DNA of 6,353 nucleotides from Chloroflexia bacterium (GCA_025927935.1 JAICKM010000418.1:1-6353); one strand, 5' to 3'; shown: positions 1-5,618, counted from the stretch's first letter. Numbers and translations: made by a program. Notes: generated from the letters alone by a model not told the origin.

Positions 1-2126
1 ACTTCCGGGTCGCTCGCCGCGCGGGCGGCCAGGGTGCCCTGCACGTCATAGGCCAGGGCGTCGGCGGCGGGGGCGGCGCGGGTGTAGGTGCCGTCGGGGT
101 TAAGGATGCGTGCCTTGGCCGTGTCGCGCAGGTAGGCTTCCAGCACGTCGGTCAGGATGTGGGTGCGCATCTGCTCGTCTTCGATGGGGAAGAGCGTCTC
201 GACGCGATGGTCCAGGTTGCGCGTCATCAGGTCGGCGCTGCCCATGAACAGTTCTTCCTTGCCCGCGTTGTGGAAATAGTAGAGCCGGCTGTGCTCCAGG
301 AAGCGCCCGACGATGCTGACCACGCGGATGTTCTCGCTGAGACCGGGCACGCCGGGGCGCAAGCAGCAGACACCGCGCACGATGAGGTCGATCTGGACGC
401 CGTGCTGCGACGCGCGATAGAGCGCCTCGATGAAAGCCGGGTCCACCAGGCTGTTCATCTTGAAGATCAGCCGGCCCGTGCCGCCCTCGCGGTGGCGCTG
501 GATCTCGCGCCCGATGAGGGCGAGCAGGCCGCTGCGCAGCGTCACCGGGGCCACCAGCAGCTTGCGATAGCGGGTCTGTTTGGAGTAGCCGGTCAGATAG
601 TTGAACAACTCGGAGACATCGGCGCCGAAGTCGGGCCGGCAGGTGAGCAGGCCCATATCGGTGTAGGCGCGCGCCGTGCCCGCGTTATAATTGCCCGTGC
701 CCAGGTGGACATAGCGGCGGATGCCCTCGCCTTCTTTCCGCACGACTAAGGCCACTTTGCAGTGCGTCTTCAGCCCGATGAGGCCATAGGTGACATGGAC
801 TCCGGCCTGCTCCAACTGCCGCGCCCACTCGATGTTGTTCTCCTCGTCGAAGCGGGCTTTCAACTCGACCAGCACGGCGACCTGCTTGCCCGCCTCCGCC
901 GCCTTGAGCAGCGCCCCGACGATGGGCGAATGGCTGCCCACCCGGTACAGCGTCTGCTTGATCGCCAGCACATTCGGGTCGGTGGCCGCGGTGCGGATAA
1001 AGTCGACCACCGGGTTGAACGAGTCGAAGGGGTGGTGCAGCAGGATATCGCCCTGCTGGATGGCATAGAAGATGTCGGACCCCGGATGCAGCACGGGCGG
1101 GATGCGCGGGGTAAACGGCGGATCCTTAAGGTCGGGCCGGTTGAGGCGGGTCAGTTCGGCCAGGTCGCTGAGGCCCAGCGGACCGGGCAGGGTGTAGATG
1201 TCGGCCTCGGTCAGTTCCAGGTTCTCGGCCAGCAGGGCGCGGATCTGCGGCGGCATATCGGGCTGGACCAGCAGGGCCACCGTGGACCCGAACCGCCGCC
1301 GCGACAGGCTCCGTTCGACGGTCACGAGCAAGTCGTCGGCTTCCAGTTCCTGGATCTCCAGGTCGGCGTCGCGGATCACGCGGAAGGCGTGGATTTCGAG
1401 CAGGCGCATCTGCGGGAAAAGCGCCTCCAGGTTGGCGGCCAGCAACTGGTCGAGCCAGACATAGACGGCGGGCAGCGCGCGCCCGTCAAGGCCGTCGTTG
1501 CTGGGCAGCGGCACCAGGCGGGGCAGCACGCTGGGCACCTTGACCCGCGCGAAATAGCGCCGCCCCTCCGGGTCCTCCAACTCGACGGCCAGGTTCAGGC
1601 TCAGGTTGGAGATGTGCGGGAACGGGTGCCCGGTATCCACGGCCAGTGGCGTCGTGACGGGGAAGACCATGCGGTCGAAATAGTCACACAGTTCGTTCTG
1701 CTGCGCCTCGGTCAGCGTGGCATAATCGGCGATGACGATGCCCGCCTCGGCCAGCGCGGGCAGCAAGTGGTTCTGGAACAGGTCGTGTTGGAGCGGAATC
1801 AGCGGGATGAGCGCCTGGCGGATGGCGGCCACTTCCTCGGCGGGCGTCATGCCGTCGGGGCTTTTCTCGATCACGCCGGCCTGCACCTGCTCACGAATCC
1901 CGGAGACGCGCACCATGAAGAACTCGTCGAGGTTGGCCTGCAAGATGGCGAACAGCTTCACGCGCTCCAGCAAAGGGTTGCGCTCGTCGGCAGCCTCTTC
2001 CAGCAGGCGTTTCTGATACTCGATCAGGCTCAGTTCGCGGTTGATGTACATGCCGGCGTCGAGGGTCGGCTGCTGAAAGACGAGGGCGGGCGCGGCCTCC
2101 TCCGTCTTGATGTCCTCTACGGCCAT
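1..2126 (-). CDS. ppk1: Polyphosphate kinase 1 (partial, C-terminal end beyond the left edge)
   Basis: Reversibly transfers the terminal phosphate of ATP onto a growing polyphosphate chain; the family acts in the cytoplasm or at the inner membrane face. 708 residues are visible, close to the usual family length of about 690-740, so only a few are probably missing. The N-terminal domain has INRELSLIEYQKRLLEEA (residues about 28-45), where the common family form is RELSWLEFN. Further on come AIKQTLYR, then YVHLGTGNYN with H474, matching the autophosphorylated His435 of E. coli Ppk, and FLEHSRLYYF with H612, matching His592. LMTRNLDHRVE follows. Both catalytic histidines are thus present and the enzyme should be active. 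The ATG at 2124-2126 is preceded by AGAGGTGA at 6-nt spacing. It overlaps the end of ppx by 10 bases, so the two are probably co-transcribed and coupled. Family assignment is very secure; histidine equivalences are from recalled family motifs. Confidence 0.97.
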   Translation of the reverse strand, partial: MAVEDIKTEEAAPALVFQQPTLDAGMYINRELSLIEYQKRLLEEAADERNPLLERVKLFAILQANLDEFFMVRVSGIREQVQAGVIEKSPDGMTPAEEVAAIRQALIPLIPLQHDLFQNHLLPALAEAGIVIADYATLTEAQQNELCDYFDRMVFPVTTPLAVDTGHPFPHISNLSLNLAVELEDPEGRRYFARVKVPSVLPRLVPLPSNDGLDGRALPAVYVWLDQLLAANLEALFPQMRLLEIHAFRVIRDADLEIQELEADDLLVTVERSLSRRRFGSTVALLVQPDMPPQIRALLAENLELTEADIYTLPGPLGLSDLAELTRLNRPDLKDPPFTPRIPPVLHPGSDIFYAIQQGDILLHHPFDSFNPVVDFIRTAATDPNVLAIKQTLYRVGSHSPIVGALLKAAEAGKQVAVLVELKARFDEENNIEWARQLEQAGVHVTYGLIGLKTHCKVALVVRKEGEGIRRYVHLGTGNYNAGTARAYTDMGLLTCRPDFGADVSELFNYLTGYSKQTRYRKLLVAPVTLRSGLLALIGREIQRHREGGTGRLIFKMNSLVDPAFIEALYRASQHGVQIDLIVRGVCCLRPGVPGLSENIRVVSIVGRFLEHSRLYYFHNAGKEELFMGSADLMTRNLDHRVETLFPIEDEQMRTHILTDVLEAYLRDTAKARILNPDGTYTRAAPAADALAYDVQGTLAARAASDPE

Positions 2127-3046
2127 AGTAGCTCACCTCTTTCATTTACGCCGGAGCGCGCCAGTTGCAGGATCGCGCCCTCCCGCACGCCGGTTGGTAC
2201 CACCCGGAGCGGCGGGGCATGATAGCCGCGCCAGACTTCGCGCAAGGCGAGCAGGGCCGGGAGCAGCATCCGCGCCCGGTCCGCCGGCATGTCCGCGTTC
2301 GCCACCAGCCGCGCGGCGGGTTGCCCGCGCAGGCGGGCCAGGGCCGCTTCCAGCGCATCGCCGGGGAGCGGGCGGGCGGGATCCCAGTCCAGCAAGGCGG
2401 GCAGCCGGCGCAAGGTGCCGCCCGTGCCCAGTAGCGCGGTCATATCCTTATTACGCAACGGCAGCGCGGGCGGGATCACTTCGGCCAGGTAGGCCGCCAG
2501 CCGGGCCTCGTCCGCGGCGCTTGGTGGATCATCCGGCAGAAACCGGGCCACCAGGCGCGCGCCGCCCAGCGGCAGCGAGACGCTACCCCGGATCGCGGCG
2601 CCCTCGCCCACGATGACTTGCAGGCTACCCCCGCCGATGTCGACCACGGCGCGCAGACCCGCGCCCGCCGCCGCTACCGCCCCCTGATAGCCCAGCGCAG
2701 CCTCCACATCGGGCGGCAGCAGGTAGACCGGCAGCCCGGTGGCCGCCGTTACGGCGCTCAGCACAACGGCGCCGTTCGTGGCGGCGCGCATCGCCTCCGT
2801 GGCGAAGCAGTACAGCCTCGCCGCGCCCGCTGCCGTCGCCGCATCCTGGAAGGCGCACAGCGTGGCGATCAGTTCGTTCACTTTGGCCGGGCCGATCTCC
2901 CCGCCGCGATCCACCTCGCCGCCCAGACGCAGATTGGCCGTCTGATCGACCAGCGGCGCCAGCGCGCACCCATCCGAGCGCGCGACCAGCAAGTGTACTG
3001 TGTTGCTGCCGATATCCACAACCGCCCAGCTCTGTGCCACGCCCAT
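2117..3046 (-). CDS. ppx: Short exopolyphosphatase / Ppx-GppA family phosphatase
   Basis: Members of this family (ASKHA fold) remove terminal phosphate from polyphosphate or convert pppGpp to ppGpp. The 309 residues hold the two N-terminal ASKHA lobes only; the C-terminal HD-like part of the roughly 510-residue E. coli Ppx is absent. Visible motifs in order: VVDIGSNTVHLL (9-20, phosphate-binding loop), FATEAMRAATNG (81-92), a glutamate at 115 in DVEAALGYQG that fits the family catalytic base, VVDIGGGSLQV (134-144), GTGGTLRRL (207-215) and PTGVREGAIL (284-293). The DIGGGS(T/L)E motif ends in Q143 rather than Glu, which may affect metal binding or rate. Overlap with ppk1 favours a polyphosphate role over a pppGpp role, but sequence alone does not settle this. 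The annotated ATG at 3044-3046 directly abuts GGGGAGG; the GTG at 3038-3040 is better spaced, so the protein may start two codons later. Confidence 0.93.
   Translation of the reverse strand: MGVAQSWAVVDIGSNTVHLLVARSDGCALAPLVDQTANLRLGGEVDRGGEIGPAKVNELIATLCAFQDAATAAGAARLYCFATEAMRAATNGAVVLSAVTAATGLPVYLLPPDVEAALGYQGAVAAAGAGLRAVVDIGGGSLQVIVGEGAAIRGSVSLPLGGARLVARFLPDDPPSAADEARLAAYLAEVIPPALPLRNKDMTALLGTGGTLRRLPALLDWDPARPLPGDALEAALARLRGQPAARLVANADMPADRARMLLPALLALREVWRGYHAPPLRVVPTGVREGAILQLARSGVNERGELLWP
2133..2140 (-). promoter_or_regulatory. Ribosome binding site of ppk1, inside the ppx coding region
   Basis: Read on the minus strand this is AGAGGTGA, six bases before the ppk1 ATG. It lies within the last codons of ppx, so ribosomes finishing ppx pass directly over it. 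This supports the chosen ppk1 start and translational coupling of the pair. Confidence 0.75.
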
Positions 3047-3053
3047 CCTCCCC
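3047..3053 (-). promoter_or_regulatory. Ribosome binding site of ppx that questions the ATG start
   Basis: The minus strand reads GGGGAGG immediately followed by ATGGGCGTG. There is no gap to the ATG but a 6-nt gap to the in-frame GTG at 3038-3040. Normal spacing rules therefore favour GTG as the real start, shortening the protein by two residues with no effect on any motif. Confidence 0.5.
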
Positions 3054-3070
3054 GCCGCTCTCTACAATCC

Positions 3071-3099
3071 ATCATAGCACACGCTGTGCCCGCCCGCCA
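3071..3099 (-). promoter_or_regulatory. Probable extended -10 promoter of the ppx-ppk1 operon
   Basis: The minus strand reads TGCTATGAT, an extended -10 (TGn plus TATGAT at 3071-3076). The -35 position at 17-bp spacing is TGGCGG (3094-3099), a poor match, which is tolerable for extended -10 promoters. Transcription would begin near 3064, leaving a leader of under 20 bases before ppx. Called by eye from consensus only. Confidence 0.4.
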
Positions 3100-3129
3100 G
3101 ATGTGTCTCCCGGCGGCTGGGCCGGGCGG

Positions 3130-3160
3130 GGTGCCGTGCCCAATCTGCCGGCACGGCACC
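3130..3160. repeat. Perfect 11-bp inverted repeat in the divergent control region
   Basis: The arms GGTGCCGTGCC (3130-3140) and GGCACGGCACC (3150-3160) are exact reverse complements, separated by 9 bases. No T-run follows on either strand, so a simple intrinsic terminator is unlikely. It lies between the left-going promoter (-10 at 3071-3076) and the right-going promoter (-35 at 3200-3205). That position suits an operator for a dimeric regulator of one or both transcripts, but no such regulator is identified here. Confidence 0.6.
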
Positions 3161-3199
3161 ATCGTGTGTGTTGGGTTGACGAAGAATAACTATTGATGC

Positions 3200-3228
3200 T
3201 TGACTTTCTGACAGTTCGGTGATAAAAT
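3200..3228 (+). promoter_or_regulatory. Near-consensus sigma70-type promoter reading right
   Basis: TTGACT (3200-3205) and TAAAAT (3223-3228) are separated by exactly 17 bases and lie in the only AT-rich stretch of the region. Transcription would start near 3235 and drive the exported-protein gene through a leader of about 250 bases. A second TTGAC (3176-3180) lies upstream, but no good -10 is found at the right distance from it. Confidence 0.65.
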
Positions 3229-3325
3229 ACGCTCTATATAAAACTCCTCATAGTTTGTCCCTCTATTCCCATCGCCAGGTAGGAGGCGATTATATCCGCG
3301 GCGGCCTGGATAAAGGAGGCGCACT

Positions 3326-3343
3326 ATGGGTCACCGCGCATAA
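3326..3343 (+). CDS. Five-codon leader mini-ORF (MGHRA)
   Basis: ATG GGT CAC CGC GCA TAA follows AAAGGAGG (3312-3319) at 6-nt spacing, a near-ideal ribosome site that is stronger than that of the downstream gene. The peptide is too short to have its own function. If translated, it would most likely affect ribosome traffic or RNA folding in the leader of the exported-protein gene 143 bases further on. The peptide lacks a run of one amino acid, so it does not look like a classical amino-acid attenuator. It may also be a chance ORF. Confidence 0.3.
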   Translation: MGHRA

Positions 3344-3472
3344 ATCCCCGCGATTTACCGGCCCAACTACCGCACACCGTTCGCGCGTTTTGCCCTCCCG
3401 GCATGGTTCGCATGGGGGCGCTCTTTCCTTGTGTCTTGCGCCTGCCGTCGGGGGTCTTGTCCGTCGCCCACC

Positions 3473-3479
3473 AAAGGAG
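3473..3479 (+). promoter_or_regulatory. Ribosome binding site that fixes the exported-protein start
   Basis: AAAGGAG sits 7 bases before the ATG at 3487. The frame stays open upstream to an ATG at 3403, but that start has no comparable site and would put 28 extra residues in front of a good signal peptide. The 3487 start is therefore preferred. Confidence 0.75.
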
Positions 3480-3486
3480 TTCCACG

Positions 3487-4242
3487 ATGTTTGCGCATAC
3501 CACACTGGGGGCACTCAACTGGGGCGCGTTCGCTCGGGGTCTGGCTGTGTTCAGTATCGGGATGAGTCTGATGGGCGTGCTGGCCGTGCCCGCGGCCAGC
3601 CTCCCGAATCGCGTTGTGCCGGCGAACCCGGTCCAGGGTCGCCCCGCCCCGGAGGGCGACTTCCAGCAAGGCGTCCTGCCGCAGCCGATCCCCACCGGCC
3701 CGGCGGGCATCACGTTCCACGCCGCCGGCCCCGCCGAAGGTGGCGGGTTCTCGGCCTATCTCGCCGGCGATATCACCAGCGTTGCCCTGAAGGTCTGGCG
3801 CTTCAACGGCGGTGCCGCTGACCAACCCCTGCGGCAAACGGCGCTGTTTTACGTCAGCTACAGCGACCTAACCCACACCTACAACTGCGCCTATGGCCGG
3901 ATCCCTGACGAGGACCTGAGCGGCACGGGCGCCGGACCGCTTCACCTGCGCACGGACACCAACAAGAACCAGGAGCCGGGTTTTTATCGCTGCGGCCCCG
4001 GTGGCGTGATTGACGTGCTGCTCCAGGGCGACCAGATGATGCAGCACCGCGACAGCGGTGACGCGCAAAACGCGTATGGCAATATCGTATACCGCACGGT
4101 GCAGCAAGCCACCGAATGGTCGGCGCTCGCCAGCGGCAGCGTGTACGGCATGGCGATTCCCGGCACCGCGGGCGAGTTGGAGCACGCGCACCACGTCGAT
4201 CTCACCATCGAGCGCACCTACTGCCCGCCCCCGTGCCAGTAG
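3487..4242 (+). CDS. Exported protein of unknown function
   Basis: 251 residues with an N-terminal signal peptide: few charges, a hydrophobic core at about residues 18-34 (GLAVFSIGMSLMGVLAV) and a likely cleavage site near residues 36-38 (VPAAS). There is no lipobox cysteine. The mature part starts with a Pro-rich stretch, then a region that looks beta-rich. It carries cysteines in YNCAYG, FYRCGPGG and the C-terminal YCPPPCQ, an even set of four that could form two disulfides outside the cytoplasm. I do not recognise the family. It has its own promoter and long leader, with a gap of about 130 bases and a separate promoter before the next gene, so it is probably a single-gene transcript. It is divergent from ppx-ppk1 and might share control with that operon, but no functional link can be shown. 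Confidence 0.8.
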   Translation: MFAHTTLGALNWGAFARGLAVFSIGMSLMGVLAVPAASLPNRVVPANPVQGRPAPEGDFQQGVLPQPIPTGPAGITFHAAGPAEGGGFSAYLAGDITSVALKVWRFNGGAADQPLRQTALFYVSYSDLTHTYNCAYGRIPDEDLSGTGAGPLHLRTDTNKNQEPGFYRCGPGGVIDVLLQGDQMMQHRDSGDAQNAYGNIVYRTVQQATEWSALASGSVYGMAIPGTAGELEHAHHVDLTIERTYCPPPCQ

Positions 4243-4311
4243 CGCGGGCGTCCCTACCCTCTAGCCTCAACAAACAAATATCAGTTCGCGTCGTCGGAAG
4301 GGGTTTGTGTA

Positions 4312-4320
4312 TGGTACAAT
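4312..4320 (+). promoter_or_regulatory. Probable extended -10 promoter for the zinc-knuckle protein and lipoprotein genes
   Basis: TGGTACAAT is an extended -10 (TGn followed by TACAAT at 4315-4320). The -35 region, around 4291-4297, is poor. The start of transcription would be near 4327, about 44 bases before the coding start. Its architecture resembles the ppx promoter: extended -10 with a weak -35. The gap 4243-4370 holds no clear terminator. Confidence 0.45.
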
Positions 4321-4370
4321 GAACCCAACCAGGCAATGATCCCGTTGCAGTAAGGAACAAACCAATACAA

Positions 4371-4955
4371 GTGCTGTGGTGTTGGCGGTGCCAGGAAGAC
4401 GTGCCTATGCTCGATGAGGCAGAGTTTGCGCGGATTGACCAAGTCTACCGCGAGTGTACCGCCGCCGTCCAACAGTACCGCCAGGACCACAGCGCGCCGT
4501 TGTCGCAAACGCCCGTCGATGGTCTGTTCCGCCCCGTGCGCCAGGAATATGTGCGCCTGACCGGGCGGACAAGTGATCATCAGGACGAGATTCTGCGTCA
4601 CCGCATCGCTCTCTACGGGCCGTCCTGTCACGTCTGCGGCAAACCGCTCCGCACGCCCGCAGCCCGCGTCTGCGCGGCCTGCGGTTCGTCCCGCGCCGAT
4701 CCGCCGGAAACGCCTGAGCAAGAAGCCGCCCGGATGCTCGAACAGATCGGATGGAACGCCGCGTCCTTGAAGCAGATCGAGGTTTACGCACGAATGAAGC
4801 CCGCGGCTAAGATCGAGCAGATGTTCCGCCTGCGCCGGGCGCAGATGGACGCCATGATCGCGCGCATCCGCAAAGAGCAGCCGGATCTTTCGCGCGAGGA
4901 ATTGGCCGCTATCGTGCAGGAACGCCTGCGCTGGGCACGCGACGAGGATGCGTGA
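4371..4955 (+). CDS. Uncharacterised zinc-knuckle protein (CWRC ... CX2C-X11-CX2C)
   Basis: 194 residues, no signal peptide, presumably cytoplasmic. It has three parts. First, an N-terminal LWCWRC motif (C4, C7), then an acidic and aromatic stretch including DEAEFARIDQVYREC. Second, a conserved-looking HRIALYGPSCHVCGKPLRTP segment ending in a CX2C-X11-CX2C pair (C86/C89, C101/C104), which should bind zinc. Third, a charged, probably alpha-helical C-terminal part (about 113-194) with KIEQMFRLRRAQMDAMIARIRKEQPDLSREELAAIV. The middle resembles uncharacterised WCWRC proteins I recall from other bacteria; no function is known to me. The GTG at 4371 keeps the first CWRC, but its nearest ribosome site, AAGGA (4352-4356), is 14 bases away. 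An ATA at 4365 would be better spaced, and the ATG at 4407 would remove C4 and C7. It overlaps the lipoprotein gene by 8 bases. Confidence 0.8.
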   Translation: MLWCWRCQEDVPMLDEAEFARIDQVYRECTAAVQQYRQDHSAPLSQTPVDGLFRPVRQEYVRLTGRTSDHQDEILRHRIALYGPSCHVCGKPLRTPAARVCAACGSSRADPPETPEQEAARMLEQIGWNAASLKQIEVYARMKPAAKIEQMFRLRRAQMDAMIARIRKEQPDLSREELAAIVQERLRWARDEDA

Positions 4956-5466
4956 TCGGGAGACCCGGCCCGCACGAACTCACCGGCCCGCCCGCCTGCT
5001 ATGCGGCGCCCTGCTGCTCCTGCTGAACGGCTGCCTGGCCGACCCGCCTACGCCGGTGCCCGGCCCCGCCACCCCGGCACCGCCCGCGCCCACCGCGCCC
5101 GCCGTCTTCACGCCCCCCGCCGCCGGACAAGTGCTCATCGGCACCTGGGCCAGCGGAGATTTTCGCCTGACGGCCAACCGTTTTGGGGCGGCAATGGCTT
5201 TCCGGTGCGCTGAGGGCGGCCTGAAGCAGCCGTTGCAGGTGGATGCACAGGGGCGCTTTGACGTGACGGGCGAGTATGCCTGGAAGCCCGGCGAACCCAT
5301 GCCGACGTATCCGGTAGTGAACCCGGCGCGCTACCAGGGGCAGATCATCAGCTCAACGATGCTGCTGACCATAACCATCTCGTACACAGAGCCGGATACC
5401 ATCACCTACCGGCTCCCGTTTGTCTCGGCGGAACCCACCTACGTCCCGCCGAGTCCCTGCGCGTAG
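4948..5466 (+). CDS. Small lipoprotein of an uncharacterised beta-rich family
   Basis: 172 residues. A basic N-terminus (residues 1-16) precedes a leucine-rich core and LLLLLNGC, with C29 as the likely lipidated cysteine. Asn at position -2 is unusual for a lipobox but the rest fits. A Pro/Ala/Thr-rich linker (about 32-58) tethers a small domain with LIGTWASGDFRLTA, FRCAEGGLKQPLQVDAQGRFDVTGEYAW and VNPARYQGQI, followed by a run of beta-forming residues. The order 'Cys-x-x-G ... D-x-x-GRFDV-x-G-x-Y ... P-ARY-x-G' matches small uncharacterised exported proteins that I recall from acidobacterial and other genomes, possibly with a lipocalin-like or beta-sandwich fold; that link is from memory. 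The ATG overlaps the stop of the upstream gene by 8 bases, with GAGG directly before it, so its translation probably depends on coupling to that gene. Function unknown. Confidence 0.82.
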   Translation: MRDRETRPARTHRPARLLCGALLLLLNGCLADPPTPVPGPATPAPPAPTAPAVFTPPAAGQVLIGTWASGDFRLTANRFGAAMAFRCAEGGLKQPLQVDAQGRFDVTGEYAWKPGEPMPTYPVVNPARYQGQIISSTMLLTITISYTEPDTITYRLPFVSAEPTYVPPSPCA

Positions 5467-5486
5467 GGGCCAGCGGGCAAAGGCAT

Positions 5487-5513
5487 CTCTGAGCGGCGCG
5501 CAGTAGTCTGTCA
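5487..5513. repeat. Possible decayed copy of the neighbouring palindromic repeat arm
   Basis: CTCTGAGCGGCGCG (5487-5500) matches CTCTGAGCGCAGCG (5527-5540) at 12 of 14 positions. The following AGTAGTCT parallels AAGAGTCT with one inserted base. It looks like a degenerate arm 40 bases before the intact element, but may be chance. Confidence 0.3.
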
Positions 5514-5519
5514 CAGTGT

Positions 5520-5600
5520 TTTGTCACTCTGAGCGCAGCGAAGAGTCTCGTCTCGTTTGGGTACAAGACGGAGATTCTTCGCTGCGCTCAGAATGACAAA
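5520..5600. repeat. Large palindromic intergenic repeat (CTCTGAGCGCAGCGAAGA type)
   Basis: Two 30-base arms, 5520-5549 and 5571-5600, are inverted copies with only two differences (C/T and G/A), around a 21-base loop. The loop itself can extend the stem (CGTCT at 5549-5553 with AGACG at 5566-5570). Read through in one minus-strand frame it gives CHSERSEES ... RRDSSLRSE, a string that recurs as a false protein tail in many genomes, which points to a dispersed genomic repeat. It lies between two convergent genes, 53 bases after the lipoprotein stop and 18 bases after the winged-helix gene stop (reading left). The RNA hairpin could end transcription from both sides, although no clear T-run follows. 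No transposase is present nearby. Confidence 0.85.
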
Positions 5601-5618
5601 TACCGCTGGAAACAGCGC

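Larger units (their letters stand above)
3235..3486 (+). promoter_or_regulatory. Long 5' leader of the exported-protein gene
   Basis: About 250 bases separate the predicted transcription start from the start codon at 3487. The stretch holds three Shine-Dalgarno-like sites: AGGAGG (3281-3286) with no start codon at usable distance, AAAGGAGG (3312-3319) serving a five-codon mini-ORF, and AAAGGAG (3473-3479) serving the main gene. A CTCCT near the 5' end (3244-3248) could pair with either of the first two. CCAGG (3275-3279) and CCTGG (3305-3309) could form a short stem enclosing the first. No known riboswitch class is recognised, and a regulatory role is inference. Confidence 0.35.

Noticed and set aside
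762..2222. A 486-codon open frame on the plus strand opposite ppk1, and another at 159-749
   Set aside because: Both are antisense to a clear Ppk1 reading frame with all family motifs. Long antisense frames are expected in GC-rich codon-biased genes, and their translations are low-complexity, rich in Gln, Arg, Gly and Asp with no recognisable domain.
3403..3486. A 28-residue N-terminal extension of the exported protein
   Set aside because: There is no good ribosome site before 3403, while the ATG at 3487 has AAAGGAG at 7-base spacing and begins a normal signal peptide.
3219..3821. A 200-codon plus-strand frame starting in the leader
   Set aside because: Its start overlaps the predicted -10 box (3223-3228), so the start codon would lie upstream of the transcript start. 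It runs out of frame across the signal peptide of the exported protein and has an Arg/Gly/Pro-rich shadow composition.
4223..4250. GCCCGC ... GCGGGC hairpin over the stop of the exported-protein gene as a terminator
   Set aside because: The stem is only six pairs with a loop of about 15 bases and no T-run follows; common by chance at this GC content.
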